From Candidatus Scalindua sp. (GTDB lineage Bacteria > Planctomycetota > Brocadiia > Brocadiales > Scalinduaceae): DNA of 64,000 nucleotides. Below the pieces are notes generated by a model that worked only from the letters and a program-made list of their open reading frames with translations, was not told the origin of the DNA and searched no databases. Below are positions 8,466-17,761 of the stretch, in pieces. Positions within the stretch are counted from its first letter, which is position 1. Every line of letters begins with the position of its first letter. The stretch lies in assembly GCA_021776915.1 (NCBI GenBank), contig JAIQZU010000035.1, positions 1 to 64,000 on the forward strand, written 5' to 3'. The translations under genes and the position numbers were made by a program.

Positions 8466-9842
8466 CTATAATCCATCCAGTATTGCATGACATAAGTCAG
8501 TTAGCGAATCGTCTCTTGCTCCCATAACCAGTATGCTGTCATTAGGAATTGCTCTTTGCCTGACTTCGGTTATTATGTCATCCCTTTCAGGGATAAAAAA
8601 TGCATTTACCCCCTTATTTTTCAGTTCTTCAATAATTTCTTTTGACGATATTCTTTTGTGTGCCGTTCCACCCGCATAAAAAATCTCAGGCATATAAAGA
8701 GTATCGGCAGGTAAAAGTTTCCCGGCAAAGGCAGATATAAACTCATCTCTCAGGAATTCTGTTGGGACATAACCGTGTGGCTGAAATACTACTATTAATC
8801 TTTCACTGCTCAACCTTACGGCATCAATTGCCGCCTGAATCTTCCTTGGATTATGTGCATAATCATCTATCACTTTTATCCCGTTTTTTTCACCAACAAT
8901 TTCCATTCGCCTTTTAGTGCCTTTAAATGATCTCAACGCTTTATTGATCTCCTTATCTGAGATACCTTCTGTCTGTGCGACAGCGATTGCGGCAAGTGCA
9001 TTAAAAACATTATAGCGGCCCGGGAGATTTATTTCAAAATCATTGCCATTCATTTCAAATCTTGACCCGAAAGGATTACAGGAAATCTGAGAAGCCCTGA
9101 CATCGGCCTTGCTACTTTCTCCGTATTTGATAACTTCTTTGGGTTTACCGTTAATTCTTATAAAACTAAAGCAACTTTCATTAATTATTACGGTACCAGA
9201 AGTATTCTCGGCAAATTTACTGAATAGGACTCCAAGTTCTTCTACTGATTTATGATCCTTGGATAAGTCTGTTATAACTGAAACTTTTGGCATATAATTA
9301 ACCAAGCTGCCATCACTCTCATCAGCCTCAATTACAATTTTTTCTGAATTCCCAAACCTGGCGTTACCCAAAGACTTTTCTGTGATATAATTTCTTCCAT
9401 ATCCGCCTCCAACAACTGTCGGATCGTAGCCTGCCTGATCAAGAATCCACGATGTCATTCCACATACAGTAGTCTTGCCATTGCTGCCGCCTATTGCAAT
9501 CCCGTATTTTTTGTTGAAAATACTTCCAAGTAATTCAGACCTTTTGATTATTCGAATGTGTTTCTGTGTTGCAATCTTCAAATCTGGATTACCTTCTTCT
9601 ACCGCACTGGAAACAACTGTAAAGTCTAGAGTATTTTCTATTCCTGTTCCATCCTGGGGGTAAAGTTTGATACCTTGAGCTTCCAGCTTATGAAAGACTT
9701 CCGGTGTTTGTTTTTTATCATTTCTCCTGTCTGAACCACTAACAAAGTGTCCCTGTGATTGAATAATCTGAGCAAGTGCACTCATGCCGATTCCGCCAAT
9801 CCCAACAAAATGATATCTTAATTTTTCTTTTGTATCCGACAT
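8466..9842 (-). CDS. Mur ligase, MurC/Mpl-like
   Basis: 458 residues with the three Mur-ligase domains. The Rossmann motif GIGGIGMSALAQII is at residues 14-27, the ATP loop is GSNGKTTVCGM (MurC usually has GTHGKTT), ADESDGSL follows, and DDYAHNPRKIQAAI is the C-terminal domain signature. It is predicted to join L-alanine (MurC) or a murein tripeptide (Mpl) to UDP-N-acetylmuramate in peptidoglycan synthesis or recycling. The altered P-loop, short length and lack of mur neighbours favour Mpl or another side-branch ligase over core MurC, but the sequence does not settle it. Confidence 0.75.
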   Translation of the reverse strand: MSDTKEKLRYHFVGIGGIGMSALAQIIQSQGHFVSGSDRRNDKKQTPEVFHKLEAQGIKLYPQDGTGIENTLDFTVVSSAVEEGNPDLKIATQKHIRIIKRSELLGSIFNKKYGIAIGGSNGKTTVCGMTSWILDQAGYDPTVVGGGYGRNYITEKSLGNARFGNSEKIVIEADESDGSLVNYMPKVSVITDLSKDHKSVEELGVLFSKFAENTSGTVIINESCFSFIRINGKPKEVIKYGESSKADVRASQISCNPFGSRFEMNGNDFEINLPGRYNVFNALAAIAVAQTEGISDKEINKALRSFKGTKRRMEIVGEKNGIKVIDDYAHNPRKIQAAIDAVRLSSERLIVVFQPHGYVPTEFLRDEFISAFAGKLLPADTLYMPEIFYAGGTAHKRISSKEIIEELKNKGVNAFFIPERDDIITEVRQRAIPNDSILVMGARDDSLTDLCHAILDGL

Positions 9843-9862
9843 ATCAATAATAATGTAACACT

Positions 9863-10006
9863 TAAAATTTTGTAATTATTCAATATCAAGTGGAATGATT
9901 TATCCTTCCTTTCGGAAGGATTCCAGTGCTAACTCCTGGAATCCCTGCGAAAGCGGGGTTTATACTCTCATTAAACTGCATGATATTGAATAATTACAAA
10001 ATTTTA
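9863..10006. repeat. 144-bp element with 26-bp perfect terminal inverted repeats
   Basis: Positions 9863-9888 and 9981-10006 are exact reverse complements over 26 bases. The interior contains two further hairpins: TCCTTCC/GGAAGGA (9903-9909/9914-9920) and ATTCCAG/CTGGAAT (9920-9926/9936-9942). The element fills nearly the whole space between the deoB stop and the Mur-ligase start. It looks like a MITE-type insertion, or a very strong processing or termination structure. Confidence 0.75.
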
Positions 10007-10008
10007 TC

Positions 10009-11184
10009 TCAATTGCTTATCAGTTCAGTGAAAAAACTTTTTCCTTTATCAAGTTTTGATTTCAGCAATGCCTCTGATACAGTGGCACCAATGTCCGCAA
10101 AGGTATTACGAATGCCAAGAGATCCCGGTTTATTTAACTTCTTTCCAAAAACCAAGAGAGGAACATATTCACGTGAATGATCTGTGCCGGGAGTAGTAGG
10201 ATCACATCCATGATCGGCCGTAATAATGATAACGTCTCCAGCTTTTAATGCATCGACAATCTCAGGCAAATTTTTGTCAAATGACTCTAACGCCTCTGCG
10301 TAACCCTCTGGATTATTTCTATGCCCGTATTTCATATCAAAGTCAATCAAGTTTGTAAAAATAATTCCCTTAAAATCTTCCCTGATACTTTCTATCGTCT
10401 TTAAAACACCCTCACTATTATTAGAAGCATGTATTTCTCTTGTCAGCCCTCTGTGTGCGAAAATATCACCAATTTTACCGACACCAACAACTTCATATCC
10501 TTTTTTTACGGCCTTGTCCAACACCGTTTCTTCTGGTGGAAGCAAAGAGAAATCTCTCCGTCTTTCTGTCCTGGTATAATTCCCATTTTCCACTATAAAC
10601 GGCCTGGCAATAACCCGGCCGACATTGTGTTTACCTTTTAATATATCCCGGGCATAATTACACATTTCGTATAATGATTCTACCGGTATTACATCCTCGC
10701 ACGCAGCAATCTGGAAAACACTGTCTGCGGATGTATATACAATCGGGTAGCCTGTTTTAATATGCTCTTCGCCTAATTCCTTTATTATTTCTGTACCCGA
10801 TGCTGTTTTATTGCCCAATATGGGCTTGCCAATAGCCGTAGTAAATTCTTTAATAACATCATCAGGAAAACCATCCGGATAAGTAGGAAAAGGGGTTTCT
10901 GTTATAACTCCCATAATCTCCCAATGACCGGAAGTTGTATCCTTCGCAGCGGAAGCTTCAATCATCTTGCCATAAAAAGCCTTTGCATCAACTTCTTTAG
11001 AGACGCCAGGAATATCCTCAATCTTCCCAAGACCAAAACTCTCAAGGTTAGGAACGTTCAGGCCTCCGACAGCCTTGGCAGTGTTTACTAATGTATTGCT
11101 GCCTTCATCCCCGAATTTATAAGCGTCCGGTAGTTCTCCGATTCCAACGCTGTCAAGAACTATAATAATTATCCTGTCTATCAT
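10009..11184 (-). CDS. deoB: Phosphopentomutase
   Basis: Interconverts ribose/deoxyribose 1- and 5-phosphates in nucleoside salvage. The alkaline-phosphatase-superfamily metal sites are visible: [14 protein letters not shown] at the N-terminus, [11 protein letters not shown] with the phosphorylated Thr, and [19 protein letters not shown] near the C-terminus. The length of about 391 is typical. I use ATG 11184; the preceding TTG codon is equally possible. Its stop lies three bases from the 144-bp inverted-repeat element. Confidence 0.93.
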   Translation of the reverse strand: MIDRIIIIVLDSVGIGELPDAYKFGDEGSNTLVNTAKAVGGLNVPNLESFGLGKIEDIPGVSKEVDAKAFYGKMIEASAAKDTTSGHWEIMGVITETPFPTYPDGFPDDVIKEFTTAIGKPILGNKTASGTEIIKELGEEHIKTGYPIVYTSADSVFQIAACEDVIPVESLYEMCNYARDILKGKHNVGRVIARPFIVENGNYTRTERRRDFSLLPPEETVLDKAVKKGYEVVGVGKIGDIFAHRGLTREIHASNNSEGVLKTIESIREDFKGIIFTNLIDFDMKYGHRNNPEGYAEALESFDKNLPEIVDALKAGDVIIITADHGCDPTTPGTDHSREYVPLLVFGKKLNKPGSLGIRNTFADIGATVSEALLKSKLDKGKSFFTELISN

Positions 11185-11406
11185 CAATATGATTAAAACC
11201 TTTCTACCTTACTATTATCTAACGCCAGGCGAAGGCATACCCGGTCAATAGAACTTGCAAGTTCTTTGTGTGTGAGGCTATGACGGTATCGGTTAATACA
11301 GATAATTTTGATCGCTTGAACGAAGTTATAAAACGTTATGAGAATTAGGTATGTAGCAGGGAAATGCACTGTCTCGTTAAGGCTTATTATGTTTATAATG
11401 TTGTAC

Positions 11407-11643
11407 CTATATAAAAGCTCTTTTGATAAAACCAAGTACAATAAACACAACGATGGGAGAAATGTCTATCCCCCCTATAGAAGGAATTACACGCCTGACT
11501 GGCTCTAGAACCGGTTCGGTTATTTTATATAGAAAAGTTACTGCCTGACTATGTGGATTGTGAGGAATCCATGTTAAGACGATCCTTACGATAAGCACTA
11601 TTTCATAAAGCCCTATAAGTTGTCCGACCCAACTAAGTCCCAT
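11407..11643 (-). CDS. yggT: YggT-family membrane protein
   Basis: A 78-residue protein with two hydrophobic segments and the family motif RIVLTWIPHNPHSQ plus ITEPVLEPVRRVIP, GGIDISPIVVFIVL. YggT proteins are small inner-membrane proteins linked to division or osmotic tolerance in some bacteria (family knowledge). The 219 bases between its stop and the deoB start show no convincing coding frame. Confidence 0.85.
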   Translation of the reverse strand: MGLSWVGQLIGLYEIVLIVRIVLTWIPHNPHSQAVTFLYKITEPVLEPVRRVIPSIGGIDISPIVVFIVLGFIKRAFI

Positions 11644-11835
11644 AGAATATACTCAAATATTAAAAAAATTACTCACTTAACACCGGATGGATACTAACAA
11701 TTATTATCATTCATGGCAACAAAAAATTTATCATAAGCTATCAAGCGCTGATAGATAAACATTTTTTTGTAGATCACACATAACCTATTCCTTGAAATTA
11801 TTATATTTAGTTGATAGAATCTGCATCGCACAATT

Positions 11836-12423
11836 ATGAATAATATGAAATCTAAAAATAACGAATTGAGTATTAAGTCCACCACCAAGACTATAATAAA
11901 CGAAATAGATTACGTCCTGGACGGCATAAAGGAAGAGGAATTTGAAAAGTTTGTTAAGGCCATCAATTCATCAAAGAATATATTTGTAACCGGTCAGGGT
12001 CGCTCCGGGTTAGTTGCCAGAACGTTTGCCATGCGCCTGACGCACATAGGATTTTCATGTCATGTGGTCGGAGACACAACAACACCAAACATTGATAAAG
12101 GCGACATGCTTATTGCCTGCAGTAGTTCCGGTACAACTTCGATTACCTGCCATATCGCAGGACTTGCAAAGCGCCTGAACGCACAGGTTGTCGTAATAAC
12201 TGCGCATCCGGACTCTGAATTATCTAACTACGCAGGCCTGACTATTGAAATACCGGCAAGGGAAACCGATCAGGTTATACAATCTCAACTTACAGCACAA
12301 TTTCGAAGTACATTGTTTGAACAGGCGTGTCTTGTATACCTTGATGCAGTGATCTTAACGCTCGTACGCTTGCTAAACAGAGAAGAAATGGAAATGACAA
12401 AGAGACATGCCAATCTGGAATGA
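11836..12423 (+). CDS. hxlB: 6-phospho-3-hexuloisomerase (SIS domain)
   Basis: A 195-residue SIS-domain protein. [18 protein letters not shown] and [19 protein letters not shown] are the sugar-phosphate binding loops, and the C-terminal [19 protein letters not shown] matches the hexuloisomerase branch. In the ribulose monophosphate pathway it isomerises hexulose 6-phosphate to fructose 6-phosphate. The usual partner, hexulose-6-phosphate synthase, is not visible in this window. Its start (11836 or the ATG three codons on) lacks a strong ribosome binding site. It lies 31 bp upstream of aspartokinase. Confidence 0.8.
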   Translation: MNNMKSKNNELSIKSTTKTIINEIDYVLDGIKEEEFEKFVKAINSSKNIFVTGQGRSGLVARTFAMRLTHIGFSCHVVGDTTTPNIDKGDMLIACSSSGTTSITCHIAGLAKRLNAQVVVITAHPDSELSNYAGLTIEIPARETDQVIQSQLTAQFRSTLFEQACLVYLDAVILTLVRLLNREEMEMTKRHANLE

Positions 12424-12454
12424 AATTATATAAATCATAATTCCCGAGAATACA

Positions 12455-13675
12455 GTGCAATTAATCGTCCAAAAATTCGGTGGAACATCAGTAGCAGATG
12501 CGGCATGCATGAAAGCGGCAGCCAGGCGCGCTGTCGACGCACATTCTGCCGGTAACAGGGTCATTGTCGTTGTTTCAGCGCGGGGAAAAATGACTGATGA
12601 GTTATTGGAATTAGCTTACGAAATCAATGAGAATCCTTCAACGCGCGAACTTGATTCACTACTTTCTACAGGCGAGCAGATGTCAAGTGCGCTTATGGCA
12701 ATGGCAATCCACTCTTTAGGTTCTCCCGCAGTATCTTTTGTAGGCAGACAAATTGGGATCACAACAGACAGCTTTCATACAAAAGCAAGAATAGTTAATA
12801 TAAAAGTCGACCGCATATTAGAAGAGTTGTCAAAGAATAAAATAGTAGTAGTTGCCGGATATCAGGGTGTAGATGAGAATGACAATATAACAACTCTGGG
12901 ACGCGGGGGATCTGATACCAGCGCAGTTGCCCTTGCGGCCTTGCTCAAGGCCGACATATGTGATATATATACCGATGTTGACGGAATATTCACTGCCGAC
13001 CCGCGCATCGTTCCCAGGGCGAGAAAACTCGACAAAATATCCTATGATGAAATATTAGAATTGGCAAGTATGGGAGCACAGGTTGTTCATGTACGGGCTG
13101 TTGAATTTGCAAAAAAATATAACGTCCCTATCCGGGTAAGACCCAGCTTTAATAATGGTAAAGGAACCCTTATATGCAAAGAGGTAAGCGAAATGGAAAA
13201 TATAGTTGTCAGTGGAGCAACCGTAACAAAAAATGATGCAAAAATAACCATAATCGGAGTATCTGATAAACCCGGGCAGGCGGCAAAGATATTTCATGAA
13301 CTTGCAAAAGCAAATGTAAACGTAGACATGATCATCCAGAATATCAGCGCCCATGGATTGACAGATGTAACATTTACCGTACAGAAAGAGGATATGTCCC
13401 TTGCCCTGGAAACAACAGAAAGAATAAAGAAAGAAATCCAGGCCAAAGAAATAGTTGCCGATGACAAAATTGCAAAACTTTCAGTTGTGGGTATCGGTAT
13501 GAGGACTCATAGTGGAATAGCGGAAAAAATGTTCAAAACATTATCTGACGAAAAAATTAACATACAAATGATCAGTACTTCGGAGATTAAGATATCATGT
13601 GTTATAGAGGAAGGACAAGCGGAGAAAGCCCTTAATGCAGTACATGATGCATTCGAGCTTGATAAAGAGGAGTAA
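12455..13675 (+). CDS. lysC: Aspartate kinase
   Basis: Phosphorylates aspartate in the first step to lysine, threonine and methionine. The N-terminal [13 protein letters not shown] and the [16 protein letters not shown] nucleotide/aspartate site are intact. Two ACT domains occupy residues about 265-400 ([19 protein letters not shown] and [17 protein letters not shown]), implying feedback control. The start is GTG 12455. The length of 406 is normal for the monofunctional enzyme. Confidence 0.95.
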   Translation: MQLIVQKFGGTSVADAACMKAAARRAVDAHSAGNRVIVVVSARGKMTDELLELAYEINENPSTRELDSLLSTGEQMSSALMAMAIHSLGSPAVSFVGRQIGITTDSFHTKARIVNIKVDRILEELSKNKIVVVAGYQGVDENDNITTLGRGGSDTSAVALAALLKADICDIYTDVDGIFTADPRIVPRARKLDKISYDEILELASMGAQVVHVRAVEFAKKYNVPIRVRPSFNNGKGTLICKEVSEMENIVVSGATVTKNDAKITIIGVSDKPGQAAKIFHELAKANVNVDMIIQNISAHGLTDVTFTVQKEDMSLALETTERIKKEIQAKEIVADDKIAKLSVVGIGMRTHSGIAEKMFKTLSDEKINIQMISTSEIKISCVIEEGQAEKALNAVHDAFELDKEE

Positions 13676-13701
13676 GGGCGAACGTCCGTTCACCCCTGCT
13701 T

Positions 13702-14637
13702 TCATTTTTGCAGAACACTTCTAAAGTATTCTATCGTCTTTTTCAATCCATCGGTACGTGATACCTCAGGTATCCAGTCCAGCAGTTTCTTTGCCTTTGT
13801 TATGTCCGGCTGTCTACATTTCGGATCATCAATTGGTAACGGTTTAAAGATGATTTTACTTTTGCTTCCCGTCATTTCCACAATCTCTTTTGCCACATCT
13901 ATTAACGTTATCTCTGTCGGATTCCCTATATTCACCGGTTCGGTAACATCTGAAACCAACAACCTGTATATTCCCTTCACTAAATCGGAAACGTAACAGA
14001 AGCTTCTTGTCTGTGAACCATCACCAAAAACGGTTAAGTCTTCCCCATTAAGTGATTGTGAAATAAATGCGGGCAGCGCCCTGCCGTCATTTATCCTCAT
14101 CCTGGGGCCATAGGTGTTAAAGATTCTCACAATCCTGGTATCAACACCATGGCTTCTGTGGTATGCCATAACCATAGCCTCCGCAAATCTTTTTGCCTCA
14201 TCATAGACACCCCTTGGGCCCACGGGATTTACGTTTCCCCAGTAATCTTCCGGTTGAGGATGAACAAGCGGGTCGCCATAAACCTCTGATGTAGATGCCA
14301 GAAAAAACCTGGCTTTCTTGCTTTTTGCGACTCCGATTGCATTCAACGTTCCCAATGAACCAACCTTTAAAGTCTGGATTGGAAACCTCAGGTAATCCAG
14401 GGGGCTTGCGGGTGATGCAAAATGCAAGACATTGTCTATCTCTCCGCCAATATAAATATACTCACTAACGTTATGTTTAATAAACTTAAATTTCGGATTG
14501 CCAATACAGTGTTCAATATTTTCTGTGGACCCTGTCAGCAAATTATCGATGCATATCACATCGTGCCCTTTTTCCATTAAATAATCACATAAGTGTGACC
14601 CAAGGAAGCCTGCGCCCCCGGTAATCAGTGTTCGCAT
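13702..14637 (-). CDS. uxs: UDP-glucuronate decarboxylase (UDP-xylose synthase)
   Basis: A 311-residue extended short-chain dehydrogenase. [15 protein letters not shown] binds [23 protein letters not shown] is characteristic of UXS enzymes, STSEVYGDP and [10 protein letters not shown] carry the catalytic Ser and Tyr/Lys, and [26 protein letters not shown] follow. It makes UDP-xylose for surface polysaccharide, matching gmd nearby. It converges with lysC (27 bp between stops). Confidence 0.92.
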   Translation of the reverse strand: MRTLITGGAGFLGSHLCDYLMEKGHDVICIDNLLTGSTENIEHCIGNPKFKFIKHNVSEYIYIGGEIDNVLHFASPASPLDYLRFPIQTLKVGSLGTLNAIGVAKSKKARFFLASTSEVYGDPLVHPQPEDYWGNVNPVGPRGVYDEAKRFAEAMVMAYHRSHGVDTRIVRIFNTYGPRMRINDGRALPAFISQSLNGEDLTVFGDGSQTRSFCYVSDLVKGIYRLLVSDVTEPVNIGNPTEITLIDVAKEIVEMTGSKSKIIFKPLPIDDPKCRQPDITKAKKLLDWIPEVSRTDGLKKTIEYFRSVLQK

Positions 14638-14825
14638 ATTTTTGTCCTGTTTAATAAGGCTTCAGATTCACAAGATATCTGCATGATTTTACAAGGTTAT
14701 TTCAACCGTGCAAGAAGAAAAGCATCATATTAGATACAAATACAAATTGACAACGTCTAATGGTTTTAATAAACTATCCTACTATATACTTAATATTTTT
14801 AAAATTAACAGAGAAGATTTTCAGC

Positions 14826-16031
14826 ATGTCGATATCACAATTAGTAAACAAAATCAAACCTTCTGCGACGTTATCTATAACCAGCAAAGTAAAATCCCTG
14901 ATTTCAGAAGGCATAAATGTAATAGGCCTTAGTGCGGGAGAGCCGGATTTTGATACTCCGGAAGAGATAAAGCTTGCGGCAATCGAATCTCTAAAAAGCG
15001 GTTTTACAAAATATACGCCCACATCCGGTATTATAGAGCTGAAAGAAGCTATCTGCGACAAACTGTCGAAAGAAAACAATATAAGTTATACGCCCCAACA
15101 AGTACTTGCTTCGTGCGGCGCCAAACAGGCAATTTATAATTGCCTCCTTGCCTTATGTAATGATGGCGATGAGGTTCTGATTCCCTCGCCATATTGGGTA
15201 AGCTATCCGGAACAAGTTGTCCTTGCAAGGGGGGGGGCTGTATTCATTAATTCCTCCGATGAGAATGACTTTAAGATTACAAAAAGTGATGTCGAGCGCA
15301 ACATAACAAACAAAACAAAGGTACTTATAATAAACAGTCCCTGTAATCCTACCGGTAGTGTTTATACAAAAGAGGAACTTTATGAAATAGTAGATGTTGC
15401 AATTAACGCCGGTTTGTATGTTATATCAGATGAAATCTACGAAAAAATTATATATGATGGGGTTGAACACTTTAGCCCGGCTTCATTTGGTAAAGATTTC
15501 CTTGAGAAGCTGATTACCGTAAATGGGTTTTCGAAAACATATTCGATGACGGGTTGGCGAATTGGTTATGCAGTTGGTCCTGTCGATATTATAAAAGCGG
15601 CTACTCTCATCCAGGATCATTCGACTTCAGGCCCAAACTCTTTTACCCAGAAAGCGGCAGTAACGGCCTTACAAGGGGATGGAAAAGCGGTTAAGGATAT
15701 GGTTGCAGAATTTGATAAGAGAAGAAGATACATTGTAGAACGGCTTAATAATATAGACGGAATAACCTGCATGTTACCCAAAGGCGCTTTCTATGTATTT
15801 CCAAATGTATCTGCCCTGTATGGTCGAGATATCTGCGGCCAAATGGCGACTAACTCGGTGGATTTATCAAATTTAATCCTGGATAAAGCCCGAACGGCCG
15901 TTGTTCCCGGTGAATGCTTCGGTTCTGACCATCACGTCAGGATTTCATACGCAACATCCATGGAAAATATCAAGGAGGGAATGGACAGGATGGAGAAATT
16001 CCTGTCTGAAGGTATTCCACATGAAGGCTAA
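14826..16031 (+). CDS. aspC: Aspartate aminotransferase, class I/II fold
   Basis: A PLP-dependent transaminase of the AAT Ib type. GLSAGEPDFDTPEEI is at the N-terminus, NSPCNPTGSVYT and SDEIYEKIIYDG mark the cofactor pocket, NGFSKTYSMTGWRIGYA contains the PLP lysine, and VRISYATSMENIKEGMDR holds the substrate Arg. I start at ATG 14826 (MSISQLVNK), which gives the family's usual length of about 401; the frame is open 22 codons further upstream but that part looks non-coding. The enzyme could also use prephenate. Confidence 0.9.
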   Translation: MSISQLVNKIKPSATLSITSKVKSLISEGINVIGLSAGEPDFDTPEEIKLAAIESLKSGFTKYTPTSGIIELKEAICDKLSKENNISYTPQQVLASCGAKQAIYNCLLALCNDGDEVLIPSPYWVSYPEQVVLARGGAVFINSSDENDFKITKSDVERNITNKTKVLIINSPCNPTGSVYTKEELYEIVDVAINAGLYVISDEIYEKIIYDGVEHFSPASFGKDFLEKLITVNGFSKTYSMTGWRIGYAVGPVDIIKAATLIQDHSTSGPNSFTQKAAVTALQGDGKAVKDMVAEFDKRRRYIVERLNNIDGITCMLPKGAFYVFPNVSALYGRDICGQMATNSVDLSNLILDKARTAVVPGECFGSDHHVRISYATSMENIKEGMDRMEKFLSEGIPHEG

Positions 16032-16140
16032 TTAAATGCATGGGAAATTCAATAATAATATTGATCACACTTCGACTCCGCTCAGTGTGACGTCATTCCG
16101 AGCGGAGTCGAGGATTTTTGTCGTGATAGCAACCTGATTT
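16032..16140. repeat. Dispersed two-hairpin repeat, copy 1
   Basis: It begins with AAATGCATGGGAAATTC. It carries the hairpin CTTCGACTCCGCTCA (16070-16084) with CCGAGCGGAGTCGAG (16098-16112), and ends with a small GTCGTGATAGCAAC hairpin. Copies with the same order lie at 17566-17673 and 39882-39992; a rearranged relative is at 51262-51335. Here it sits between convergent genes and may double as a terminator. Confidence 0.75.
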
Positions 16141-16192
16141 GTTATGATACTCCTCTGGTCTTATGTTTTGGCATGCCCTGAATTAGACCGTA

Positions 16193-16429
16193 CTATTTTT
16201 TTAGTATTTCCACCTTCCAGACCTCCGGTCCGGTTAGAATATATTCCCACTCTAATTGGCCGGTACGTTCTGCGTCCAACTGGTACTTTAATGGTTTTGG
16301 ATCGTGATCATTTATCAGTATCATCTTATCTCCAGGTTGCAGAGAATCAAAGGTGTCAAAAATCTTTGGGTGTCTTTCGCGTGGTGGAATATTTTGTACG
16401 TCCAGTGTTATAACGTTGCCTTCGCTCAT
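16193..16429 (-). CDS. DUF2249 protein
   Basis: A 78-residue protein matching the DUF2249 pattern: LDVQNIPPRERHPKIFDTFD, then SLQPGDKMILINDHDPKPL and a C-terminal WEYILTGPEVWKVEI. These small proteins are often fused to or encoded beside hemerythrin and nitric-oxide response proteins (family knowledge). It is the last of four small minus-strand genes running from 17423. Confidence 0.85.
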   Translation of the reverse strand: MSEGNVITLDVQNIPPRERHPKIFDTFDSLQPGDKMILINDHDPKPLKYQLDAERTGQLEWEYILTGPEVWKVEILKK

Positions 16430-16502
16430 TTGCTTTGTCCTTTCCTAATTTATAATATTTACTTAGAATCTTTAACTTAAATTTCTGACAGGTTAGAAGC
16501 CT

Positions 16503-16811
16503 CTATGCTTTAGATATGACACTCACCAAAGCCGTTAGCTTTGACTTAGCTTTGATAGAGCGGGATTCACCGCTTTCAAATAATATAAAAGTGCCTTCTT
16601 CTATATCCTGCTCTCCATCATCTGTGACAACAGAACCATTACCAGAATTAATTATGGCTATTACCTTTTGTTCTTTGGTGTCTTCCAGCGCTGATTGGCC
16701 TTCTTCCATACAAAGGAAGTCGGTACAAACTTTTTGAGAATCATATAAATTTGTCGATACTACGTTTTCTTCTGAAAATTTTGTAACTTCTTCTAGTTTA
16801 AACTCTCCCAT
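16503..16811 (-). CDS. Small cupin-like protein
   Basis: About 102 residues from ATG 16811 (MGEFKLEEV), which has GAGGGG seven bases upstream. The frame is open further left, but that part overlaps the neighbouring gene. The translation shows a single cupin-like beta barrel (IINSGNGSVVTDDGEQDIEE, then GTFILFESGESRSIKAKSKL) without the classic metal-binding histidines. It is adjacent to, and probably paralogous in fold with, the cupin at 16822. Confidence 0.6.
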   Translation of the reverse strand: MGEFKLEEVTKFSEENVVSTNLYDSQKVCTDFLCMEEGQSALEDTKEQKVIAIINSGNGSVVTDDGEQDIEEGTFILFESGESRSIKAKSKLTALVSVISKA

Positions 16812-16821
16812 TTCAATCCCC

Positions 16822-17118
16822 TCAGCTAACGTGAACGGCGACGGCAACCAGTCTCTCCACTCCCTTGATACCCCTTTTTGATCCTTCAGGAGCAACCACA
16901 ACCGAGCCTTTTGTCACACTTATCTCTTCATCATCCAGATACATAATCCCTTTCCCCTCCAGTACATAAAAAATACCGGTGCCACTGGGATGTGCCGGTA
17001 TTTCCTGGCCTAGCTCTAAACATATCAAAGGTGCCTTTGCGTCAGGGGCGGCGCATAAGATTTGTGGACGAAATTGTTCGTTAAATTGTACTTTCTCTTG
17101 TAATTTTATAAGATTCAA
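16822..17118 (-). CDS. Cupin-domain protein
   Basis: 98 residues from TTG 17118, which is supported by GGAGGGAG eight bases upstream. LELGQEIPAHPSGTGIFYVL and GKGIMYLDDEEISVTKGSVV form the two cupin motifs; motif 1 has a single His and motif 2 lacks one, so metal binding is uncertain. Spacing to the next gene is 10 bp. Similar stand-alone cupins occur in redox and nitrosative-stress operons, so a sensor or small enzyme role is only inferred. Confidence 0.75.
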   Translation of the reverse strand: MNLIKLQEKVQFNEQFRPQILCAAPDAKAPLICLELGQEIPAHPSGTGIFYVLEGKGIMYLDDEEISVTKGSVVVAPEGSKRGIKGVERLVAVAVHVS

Positions 17119-17174
17119 ATACTCTCCCTCCTAACAAATTTCCAGCTTTAGAAAAATCCTTAGACCCAGGCCGG

Positions 17175-17423
17175 TCAAGAGGCCTTTGAATCAACCTCCT
17201 TTTGGGCCGCTTCAATTAATTCGTTAACAAACATTTCAACATCGGTATTGTGCATCATACACGCCAGGTTTACGTCTTCCGTGCCAAATGCGGGACAATC
17301 AAAACAGCTCTTTCCAAAATGTTTTGCGAACACCTCTCTCGTAGCCGGATATTTTTCCGTTACCTCACCTGTTGTCATTTCTTTTGTTATGTTGACTTTG
17401 TTTGTTCCCTCTGGTTCTTGCAT
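17175..17423 (-). CDS. DUF1858 redox-disulfide protein
   Basis: The C-terminal 60 residues (TGEVTEKYPATREVFAKHFG, then KSCFDCPAFGTEDVNLACMM) are the DUF1858/hybrid-cluster-associated domain with a CxxC pair. I start at ATG 17423 (MQEPEG), preceded by GGGG at good distance. An upstream ATG at 17495 would add a hydrophobic segment but lacks a ribosome binding site; if it were used the protein would be membrane-anchored. It is the first gene of the four-gene small-protein cluster. Confidence 0.75.
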   Translation of the reverse strand: MQEPEGTNKVNITKEMTTGEVTEKYPATREVFAKHFGKSCFDCPAFGTEDVNLACMMHNTDVEMFVNELIEAAQKEVDSKAS

Positions 17424-17565
17424 GTATGTTGTCCCCACTTTTCTTAGTTTATAAAAAAAGAGTCCAATGAGAATGGCAAGTCCAGAATATACCATTTACA
17501 GATGAGAGAGTCAATTATTTTAATTCATTGCGGTTTTATAGTCACTGTGATCCATTACGAACTGA

Positions 17566-17673
17566 TAATTAAATGCATAGGAAATTCAATGTGACAACTT
17601 CGACTCCGCTCAGTTTGACGTCATCCTGAGCGGAGTCGAAGGATAGCCTTTTTTCGCGAAGCGACTTAACTTG
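17566..17673. repeat. Dispersed two-hairpin repeat, copy 2
   Basis: It has the same layout as copy 1: AAATGCATAGGAAATTCAAT, a 15-bp hairpin arm CTTCGACTCCGCTCA with TGAGCGGAGTCGAAG, and a terminal TCGCGAAGCGA hairpin. It lies between the divergent DUF1858 gene and the phosphatase at 17762, about 90 bp ahead of that start. Confidence 0.8.
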
Positions 17674-17761
17674 TCCAATAATTATACACTCCCGTCAAAA
17701 CTCCATTTCCTTTTTAATATTGAAACATTTATCTAAAAGAATTAGAATTCCCACTTGTAGC

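Noticed and set aside
11193-11450. 85-residue minus-strand frame upstream of deoB
   Set aside because: It has no ribosome binding site, overlaps yggT, and its composition is not protein-like.
17424-17495. N-terminal membrane anchor on the DUF1858 protein
   Set aside because: The upstream ATG has no ribosome binding site whereas the internal ATG does; kept only as an alternative start.
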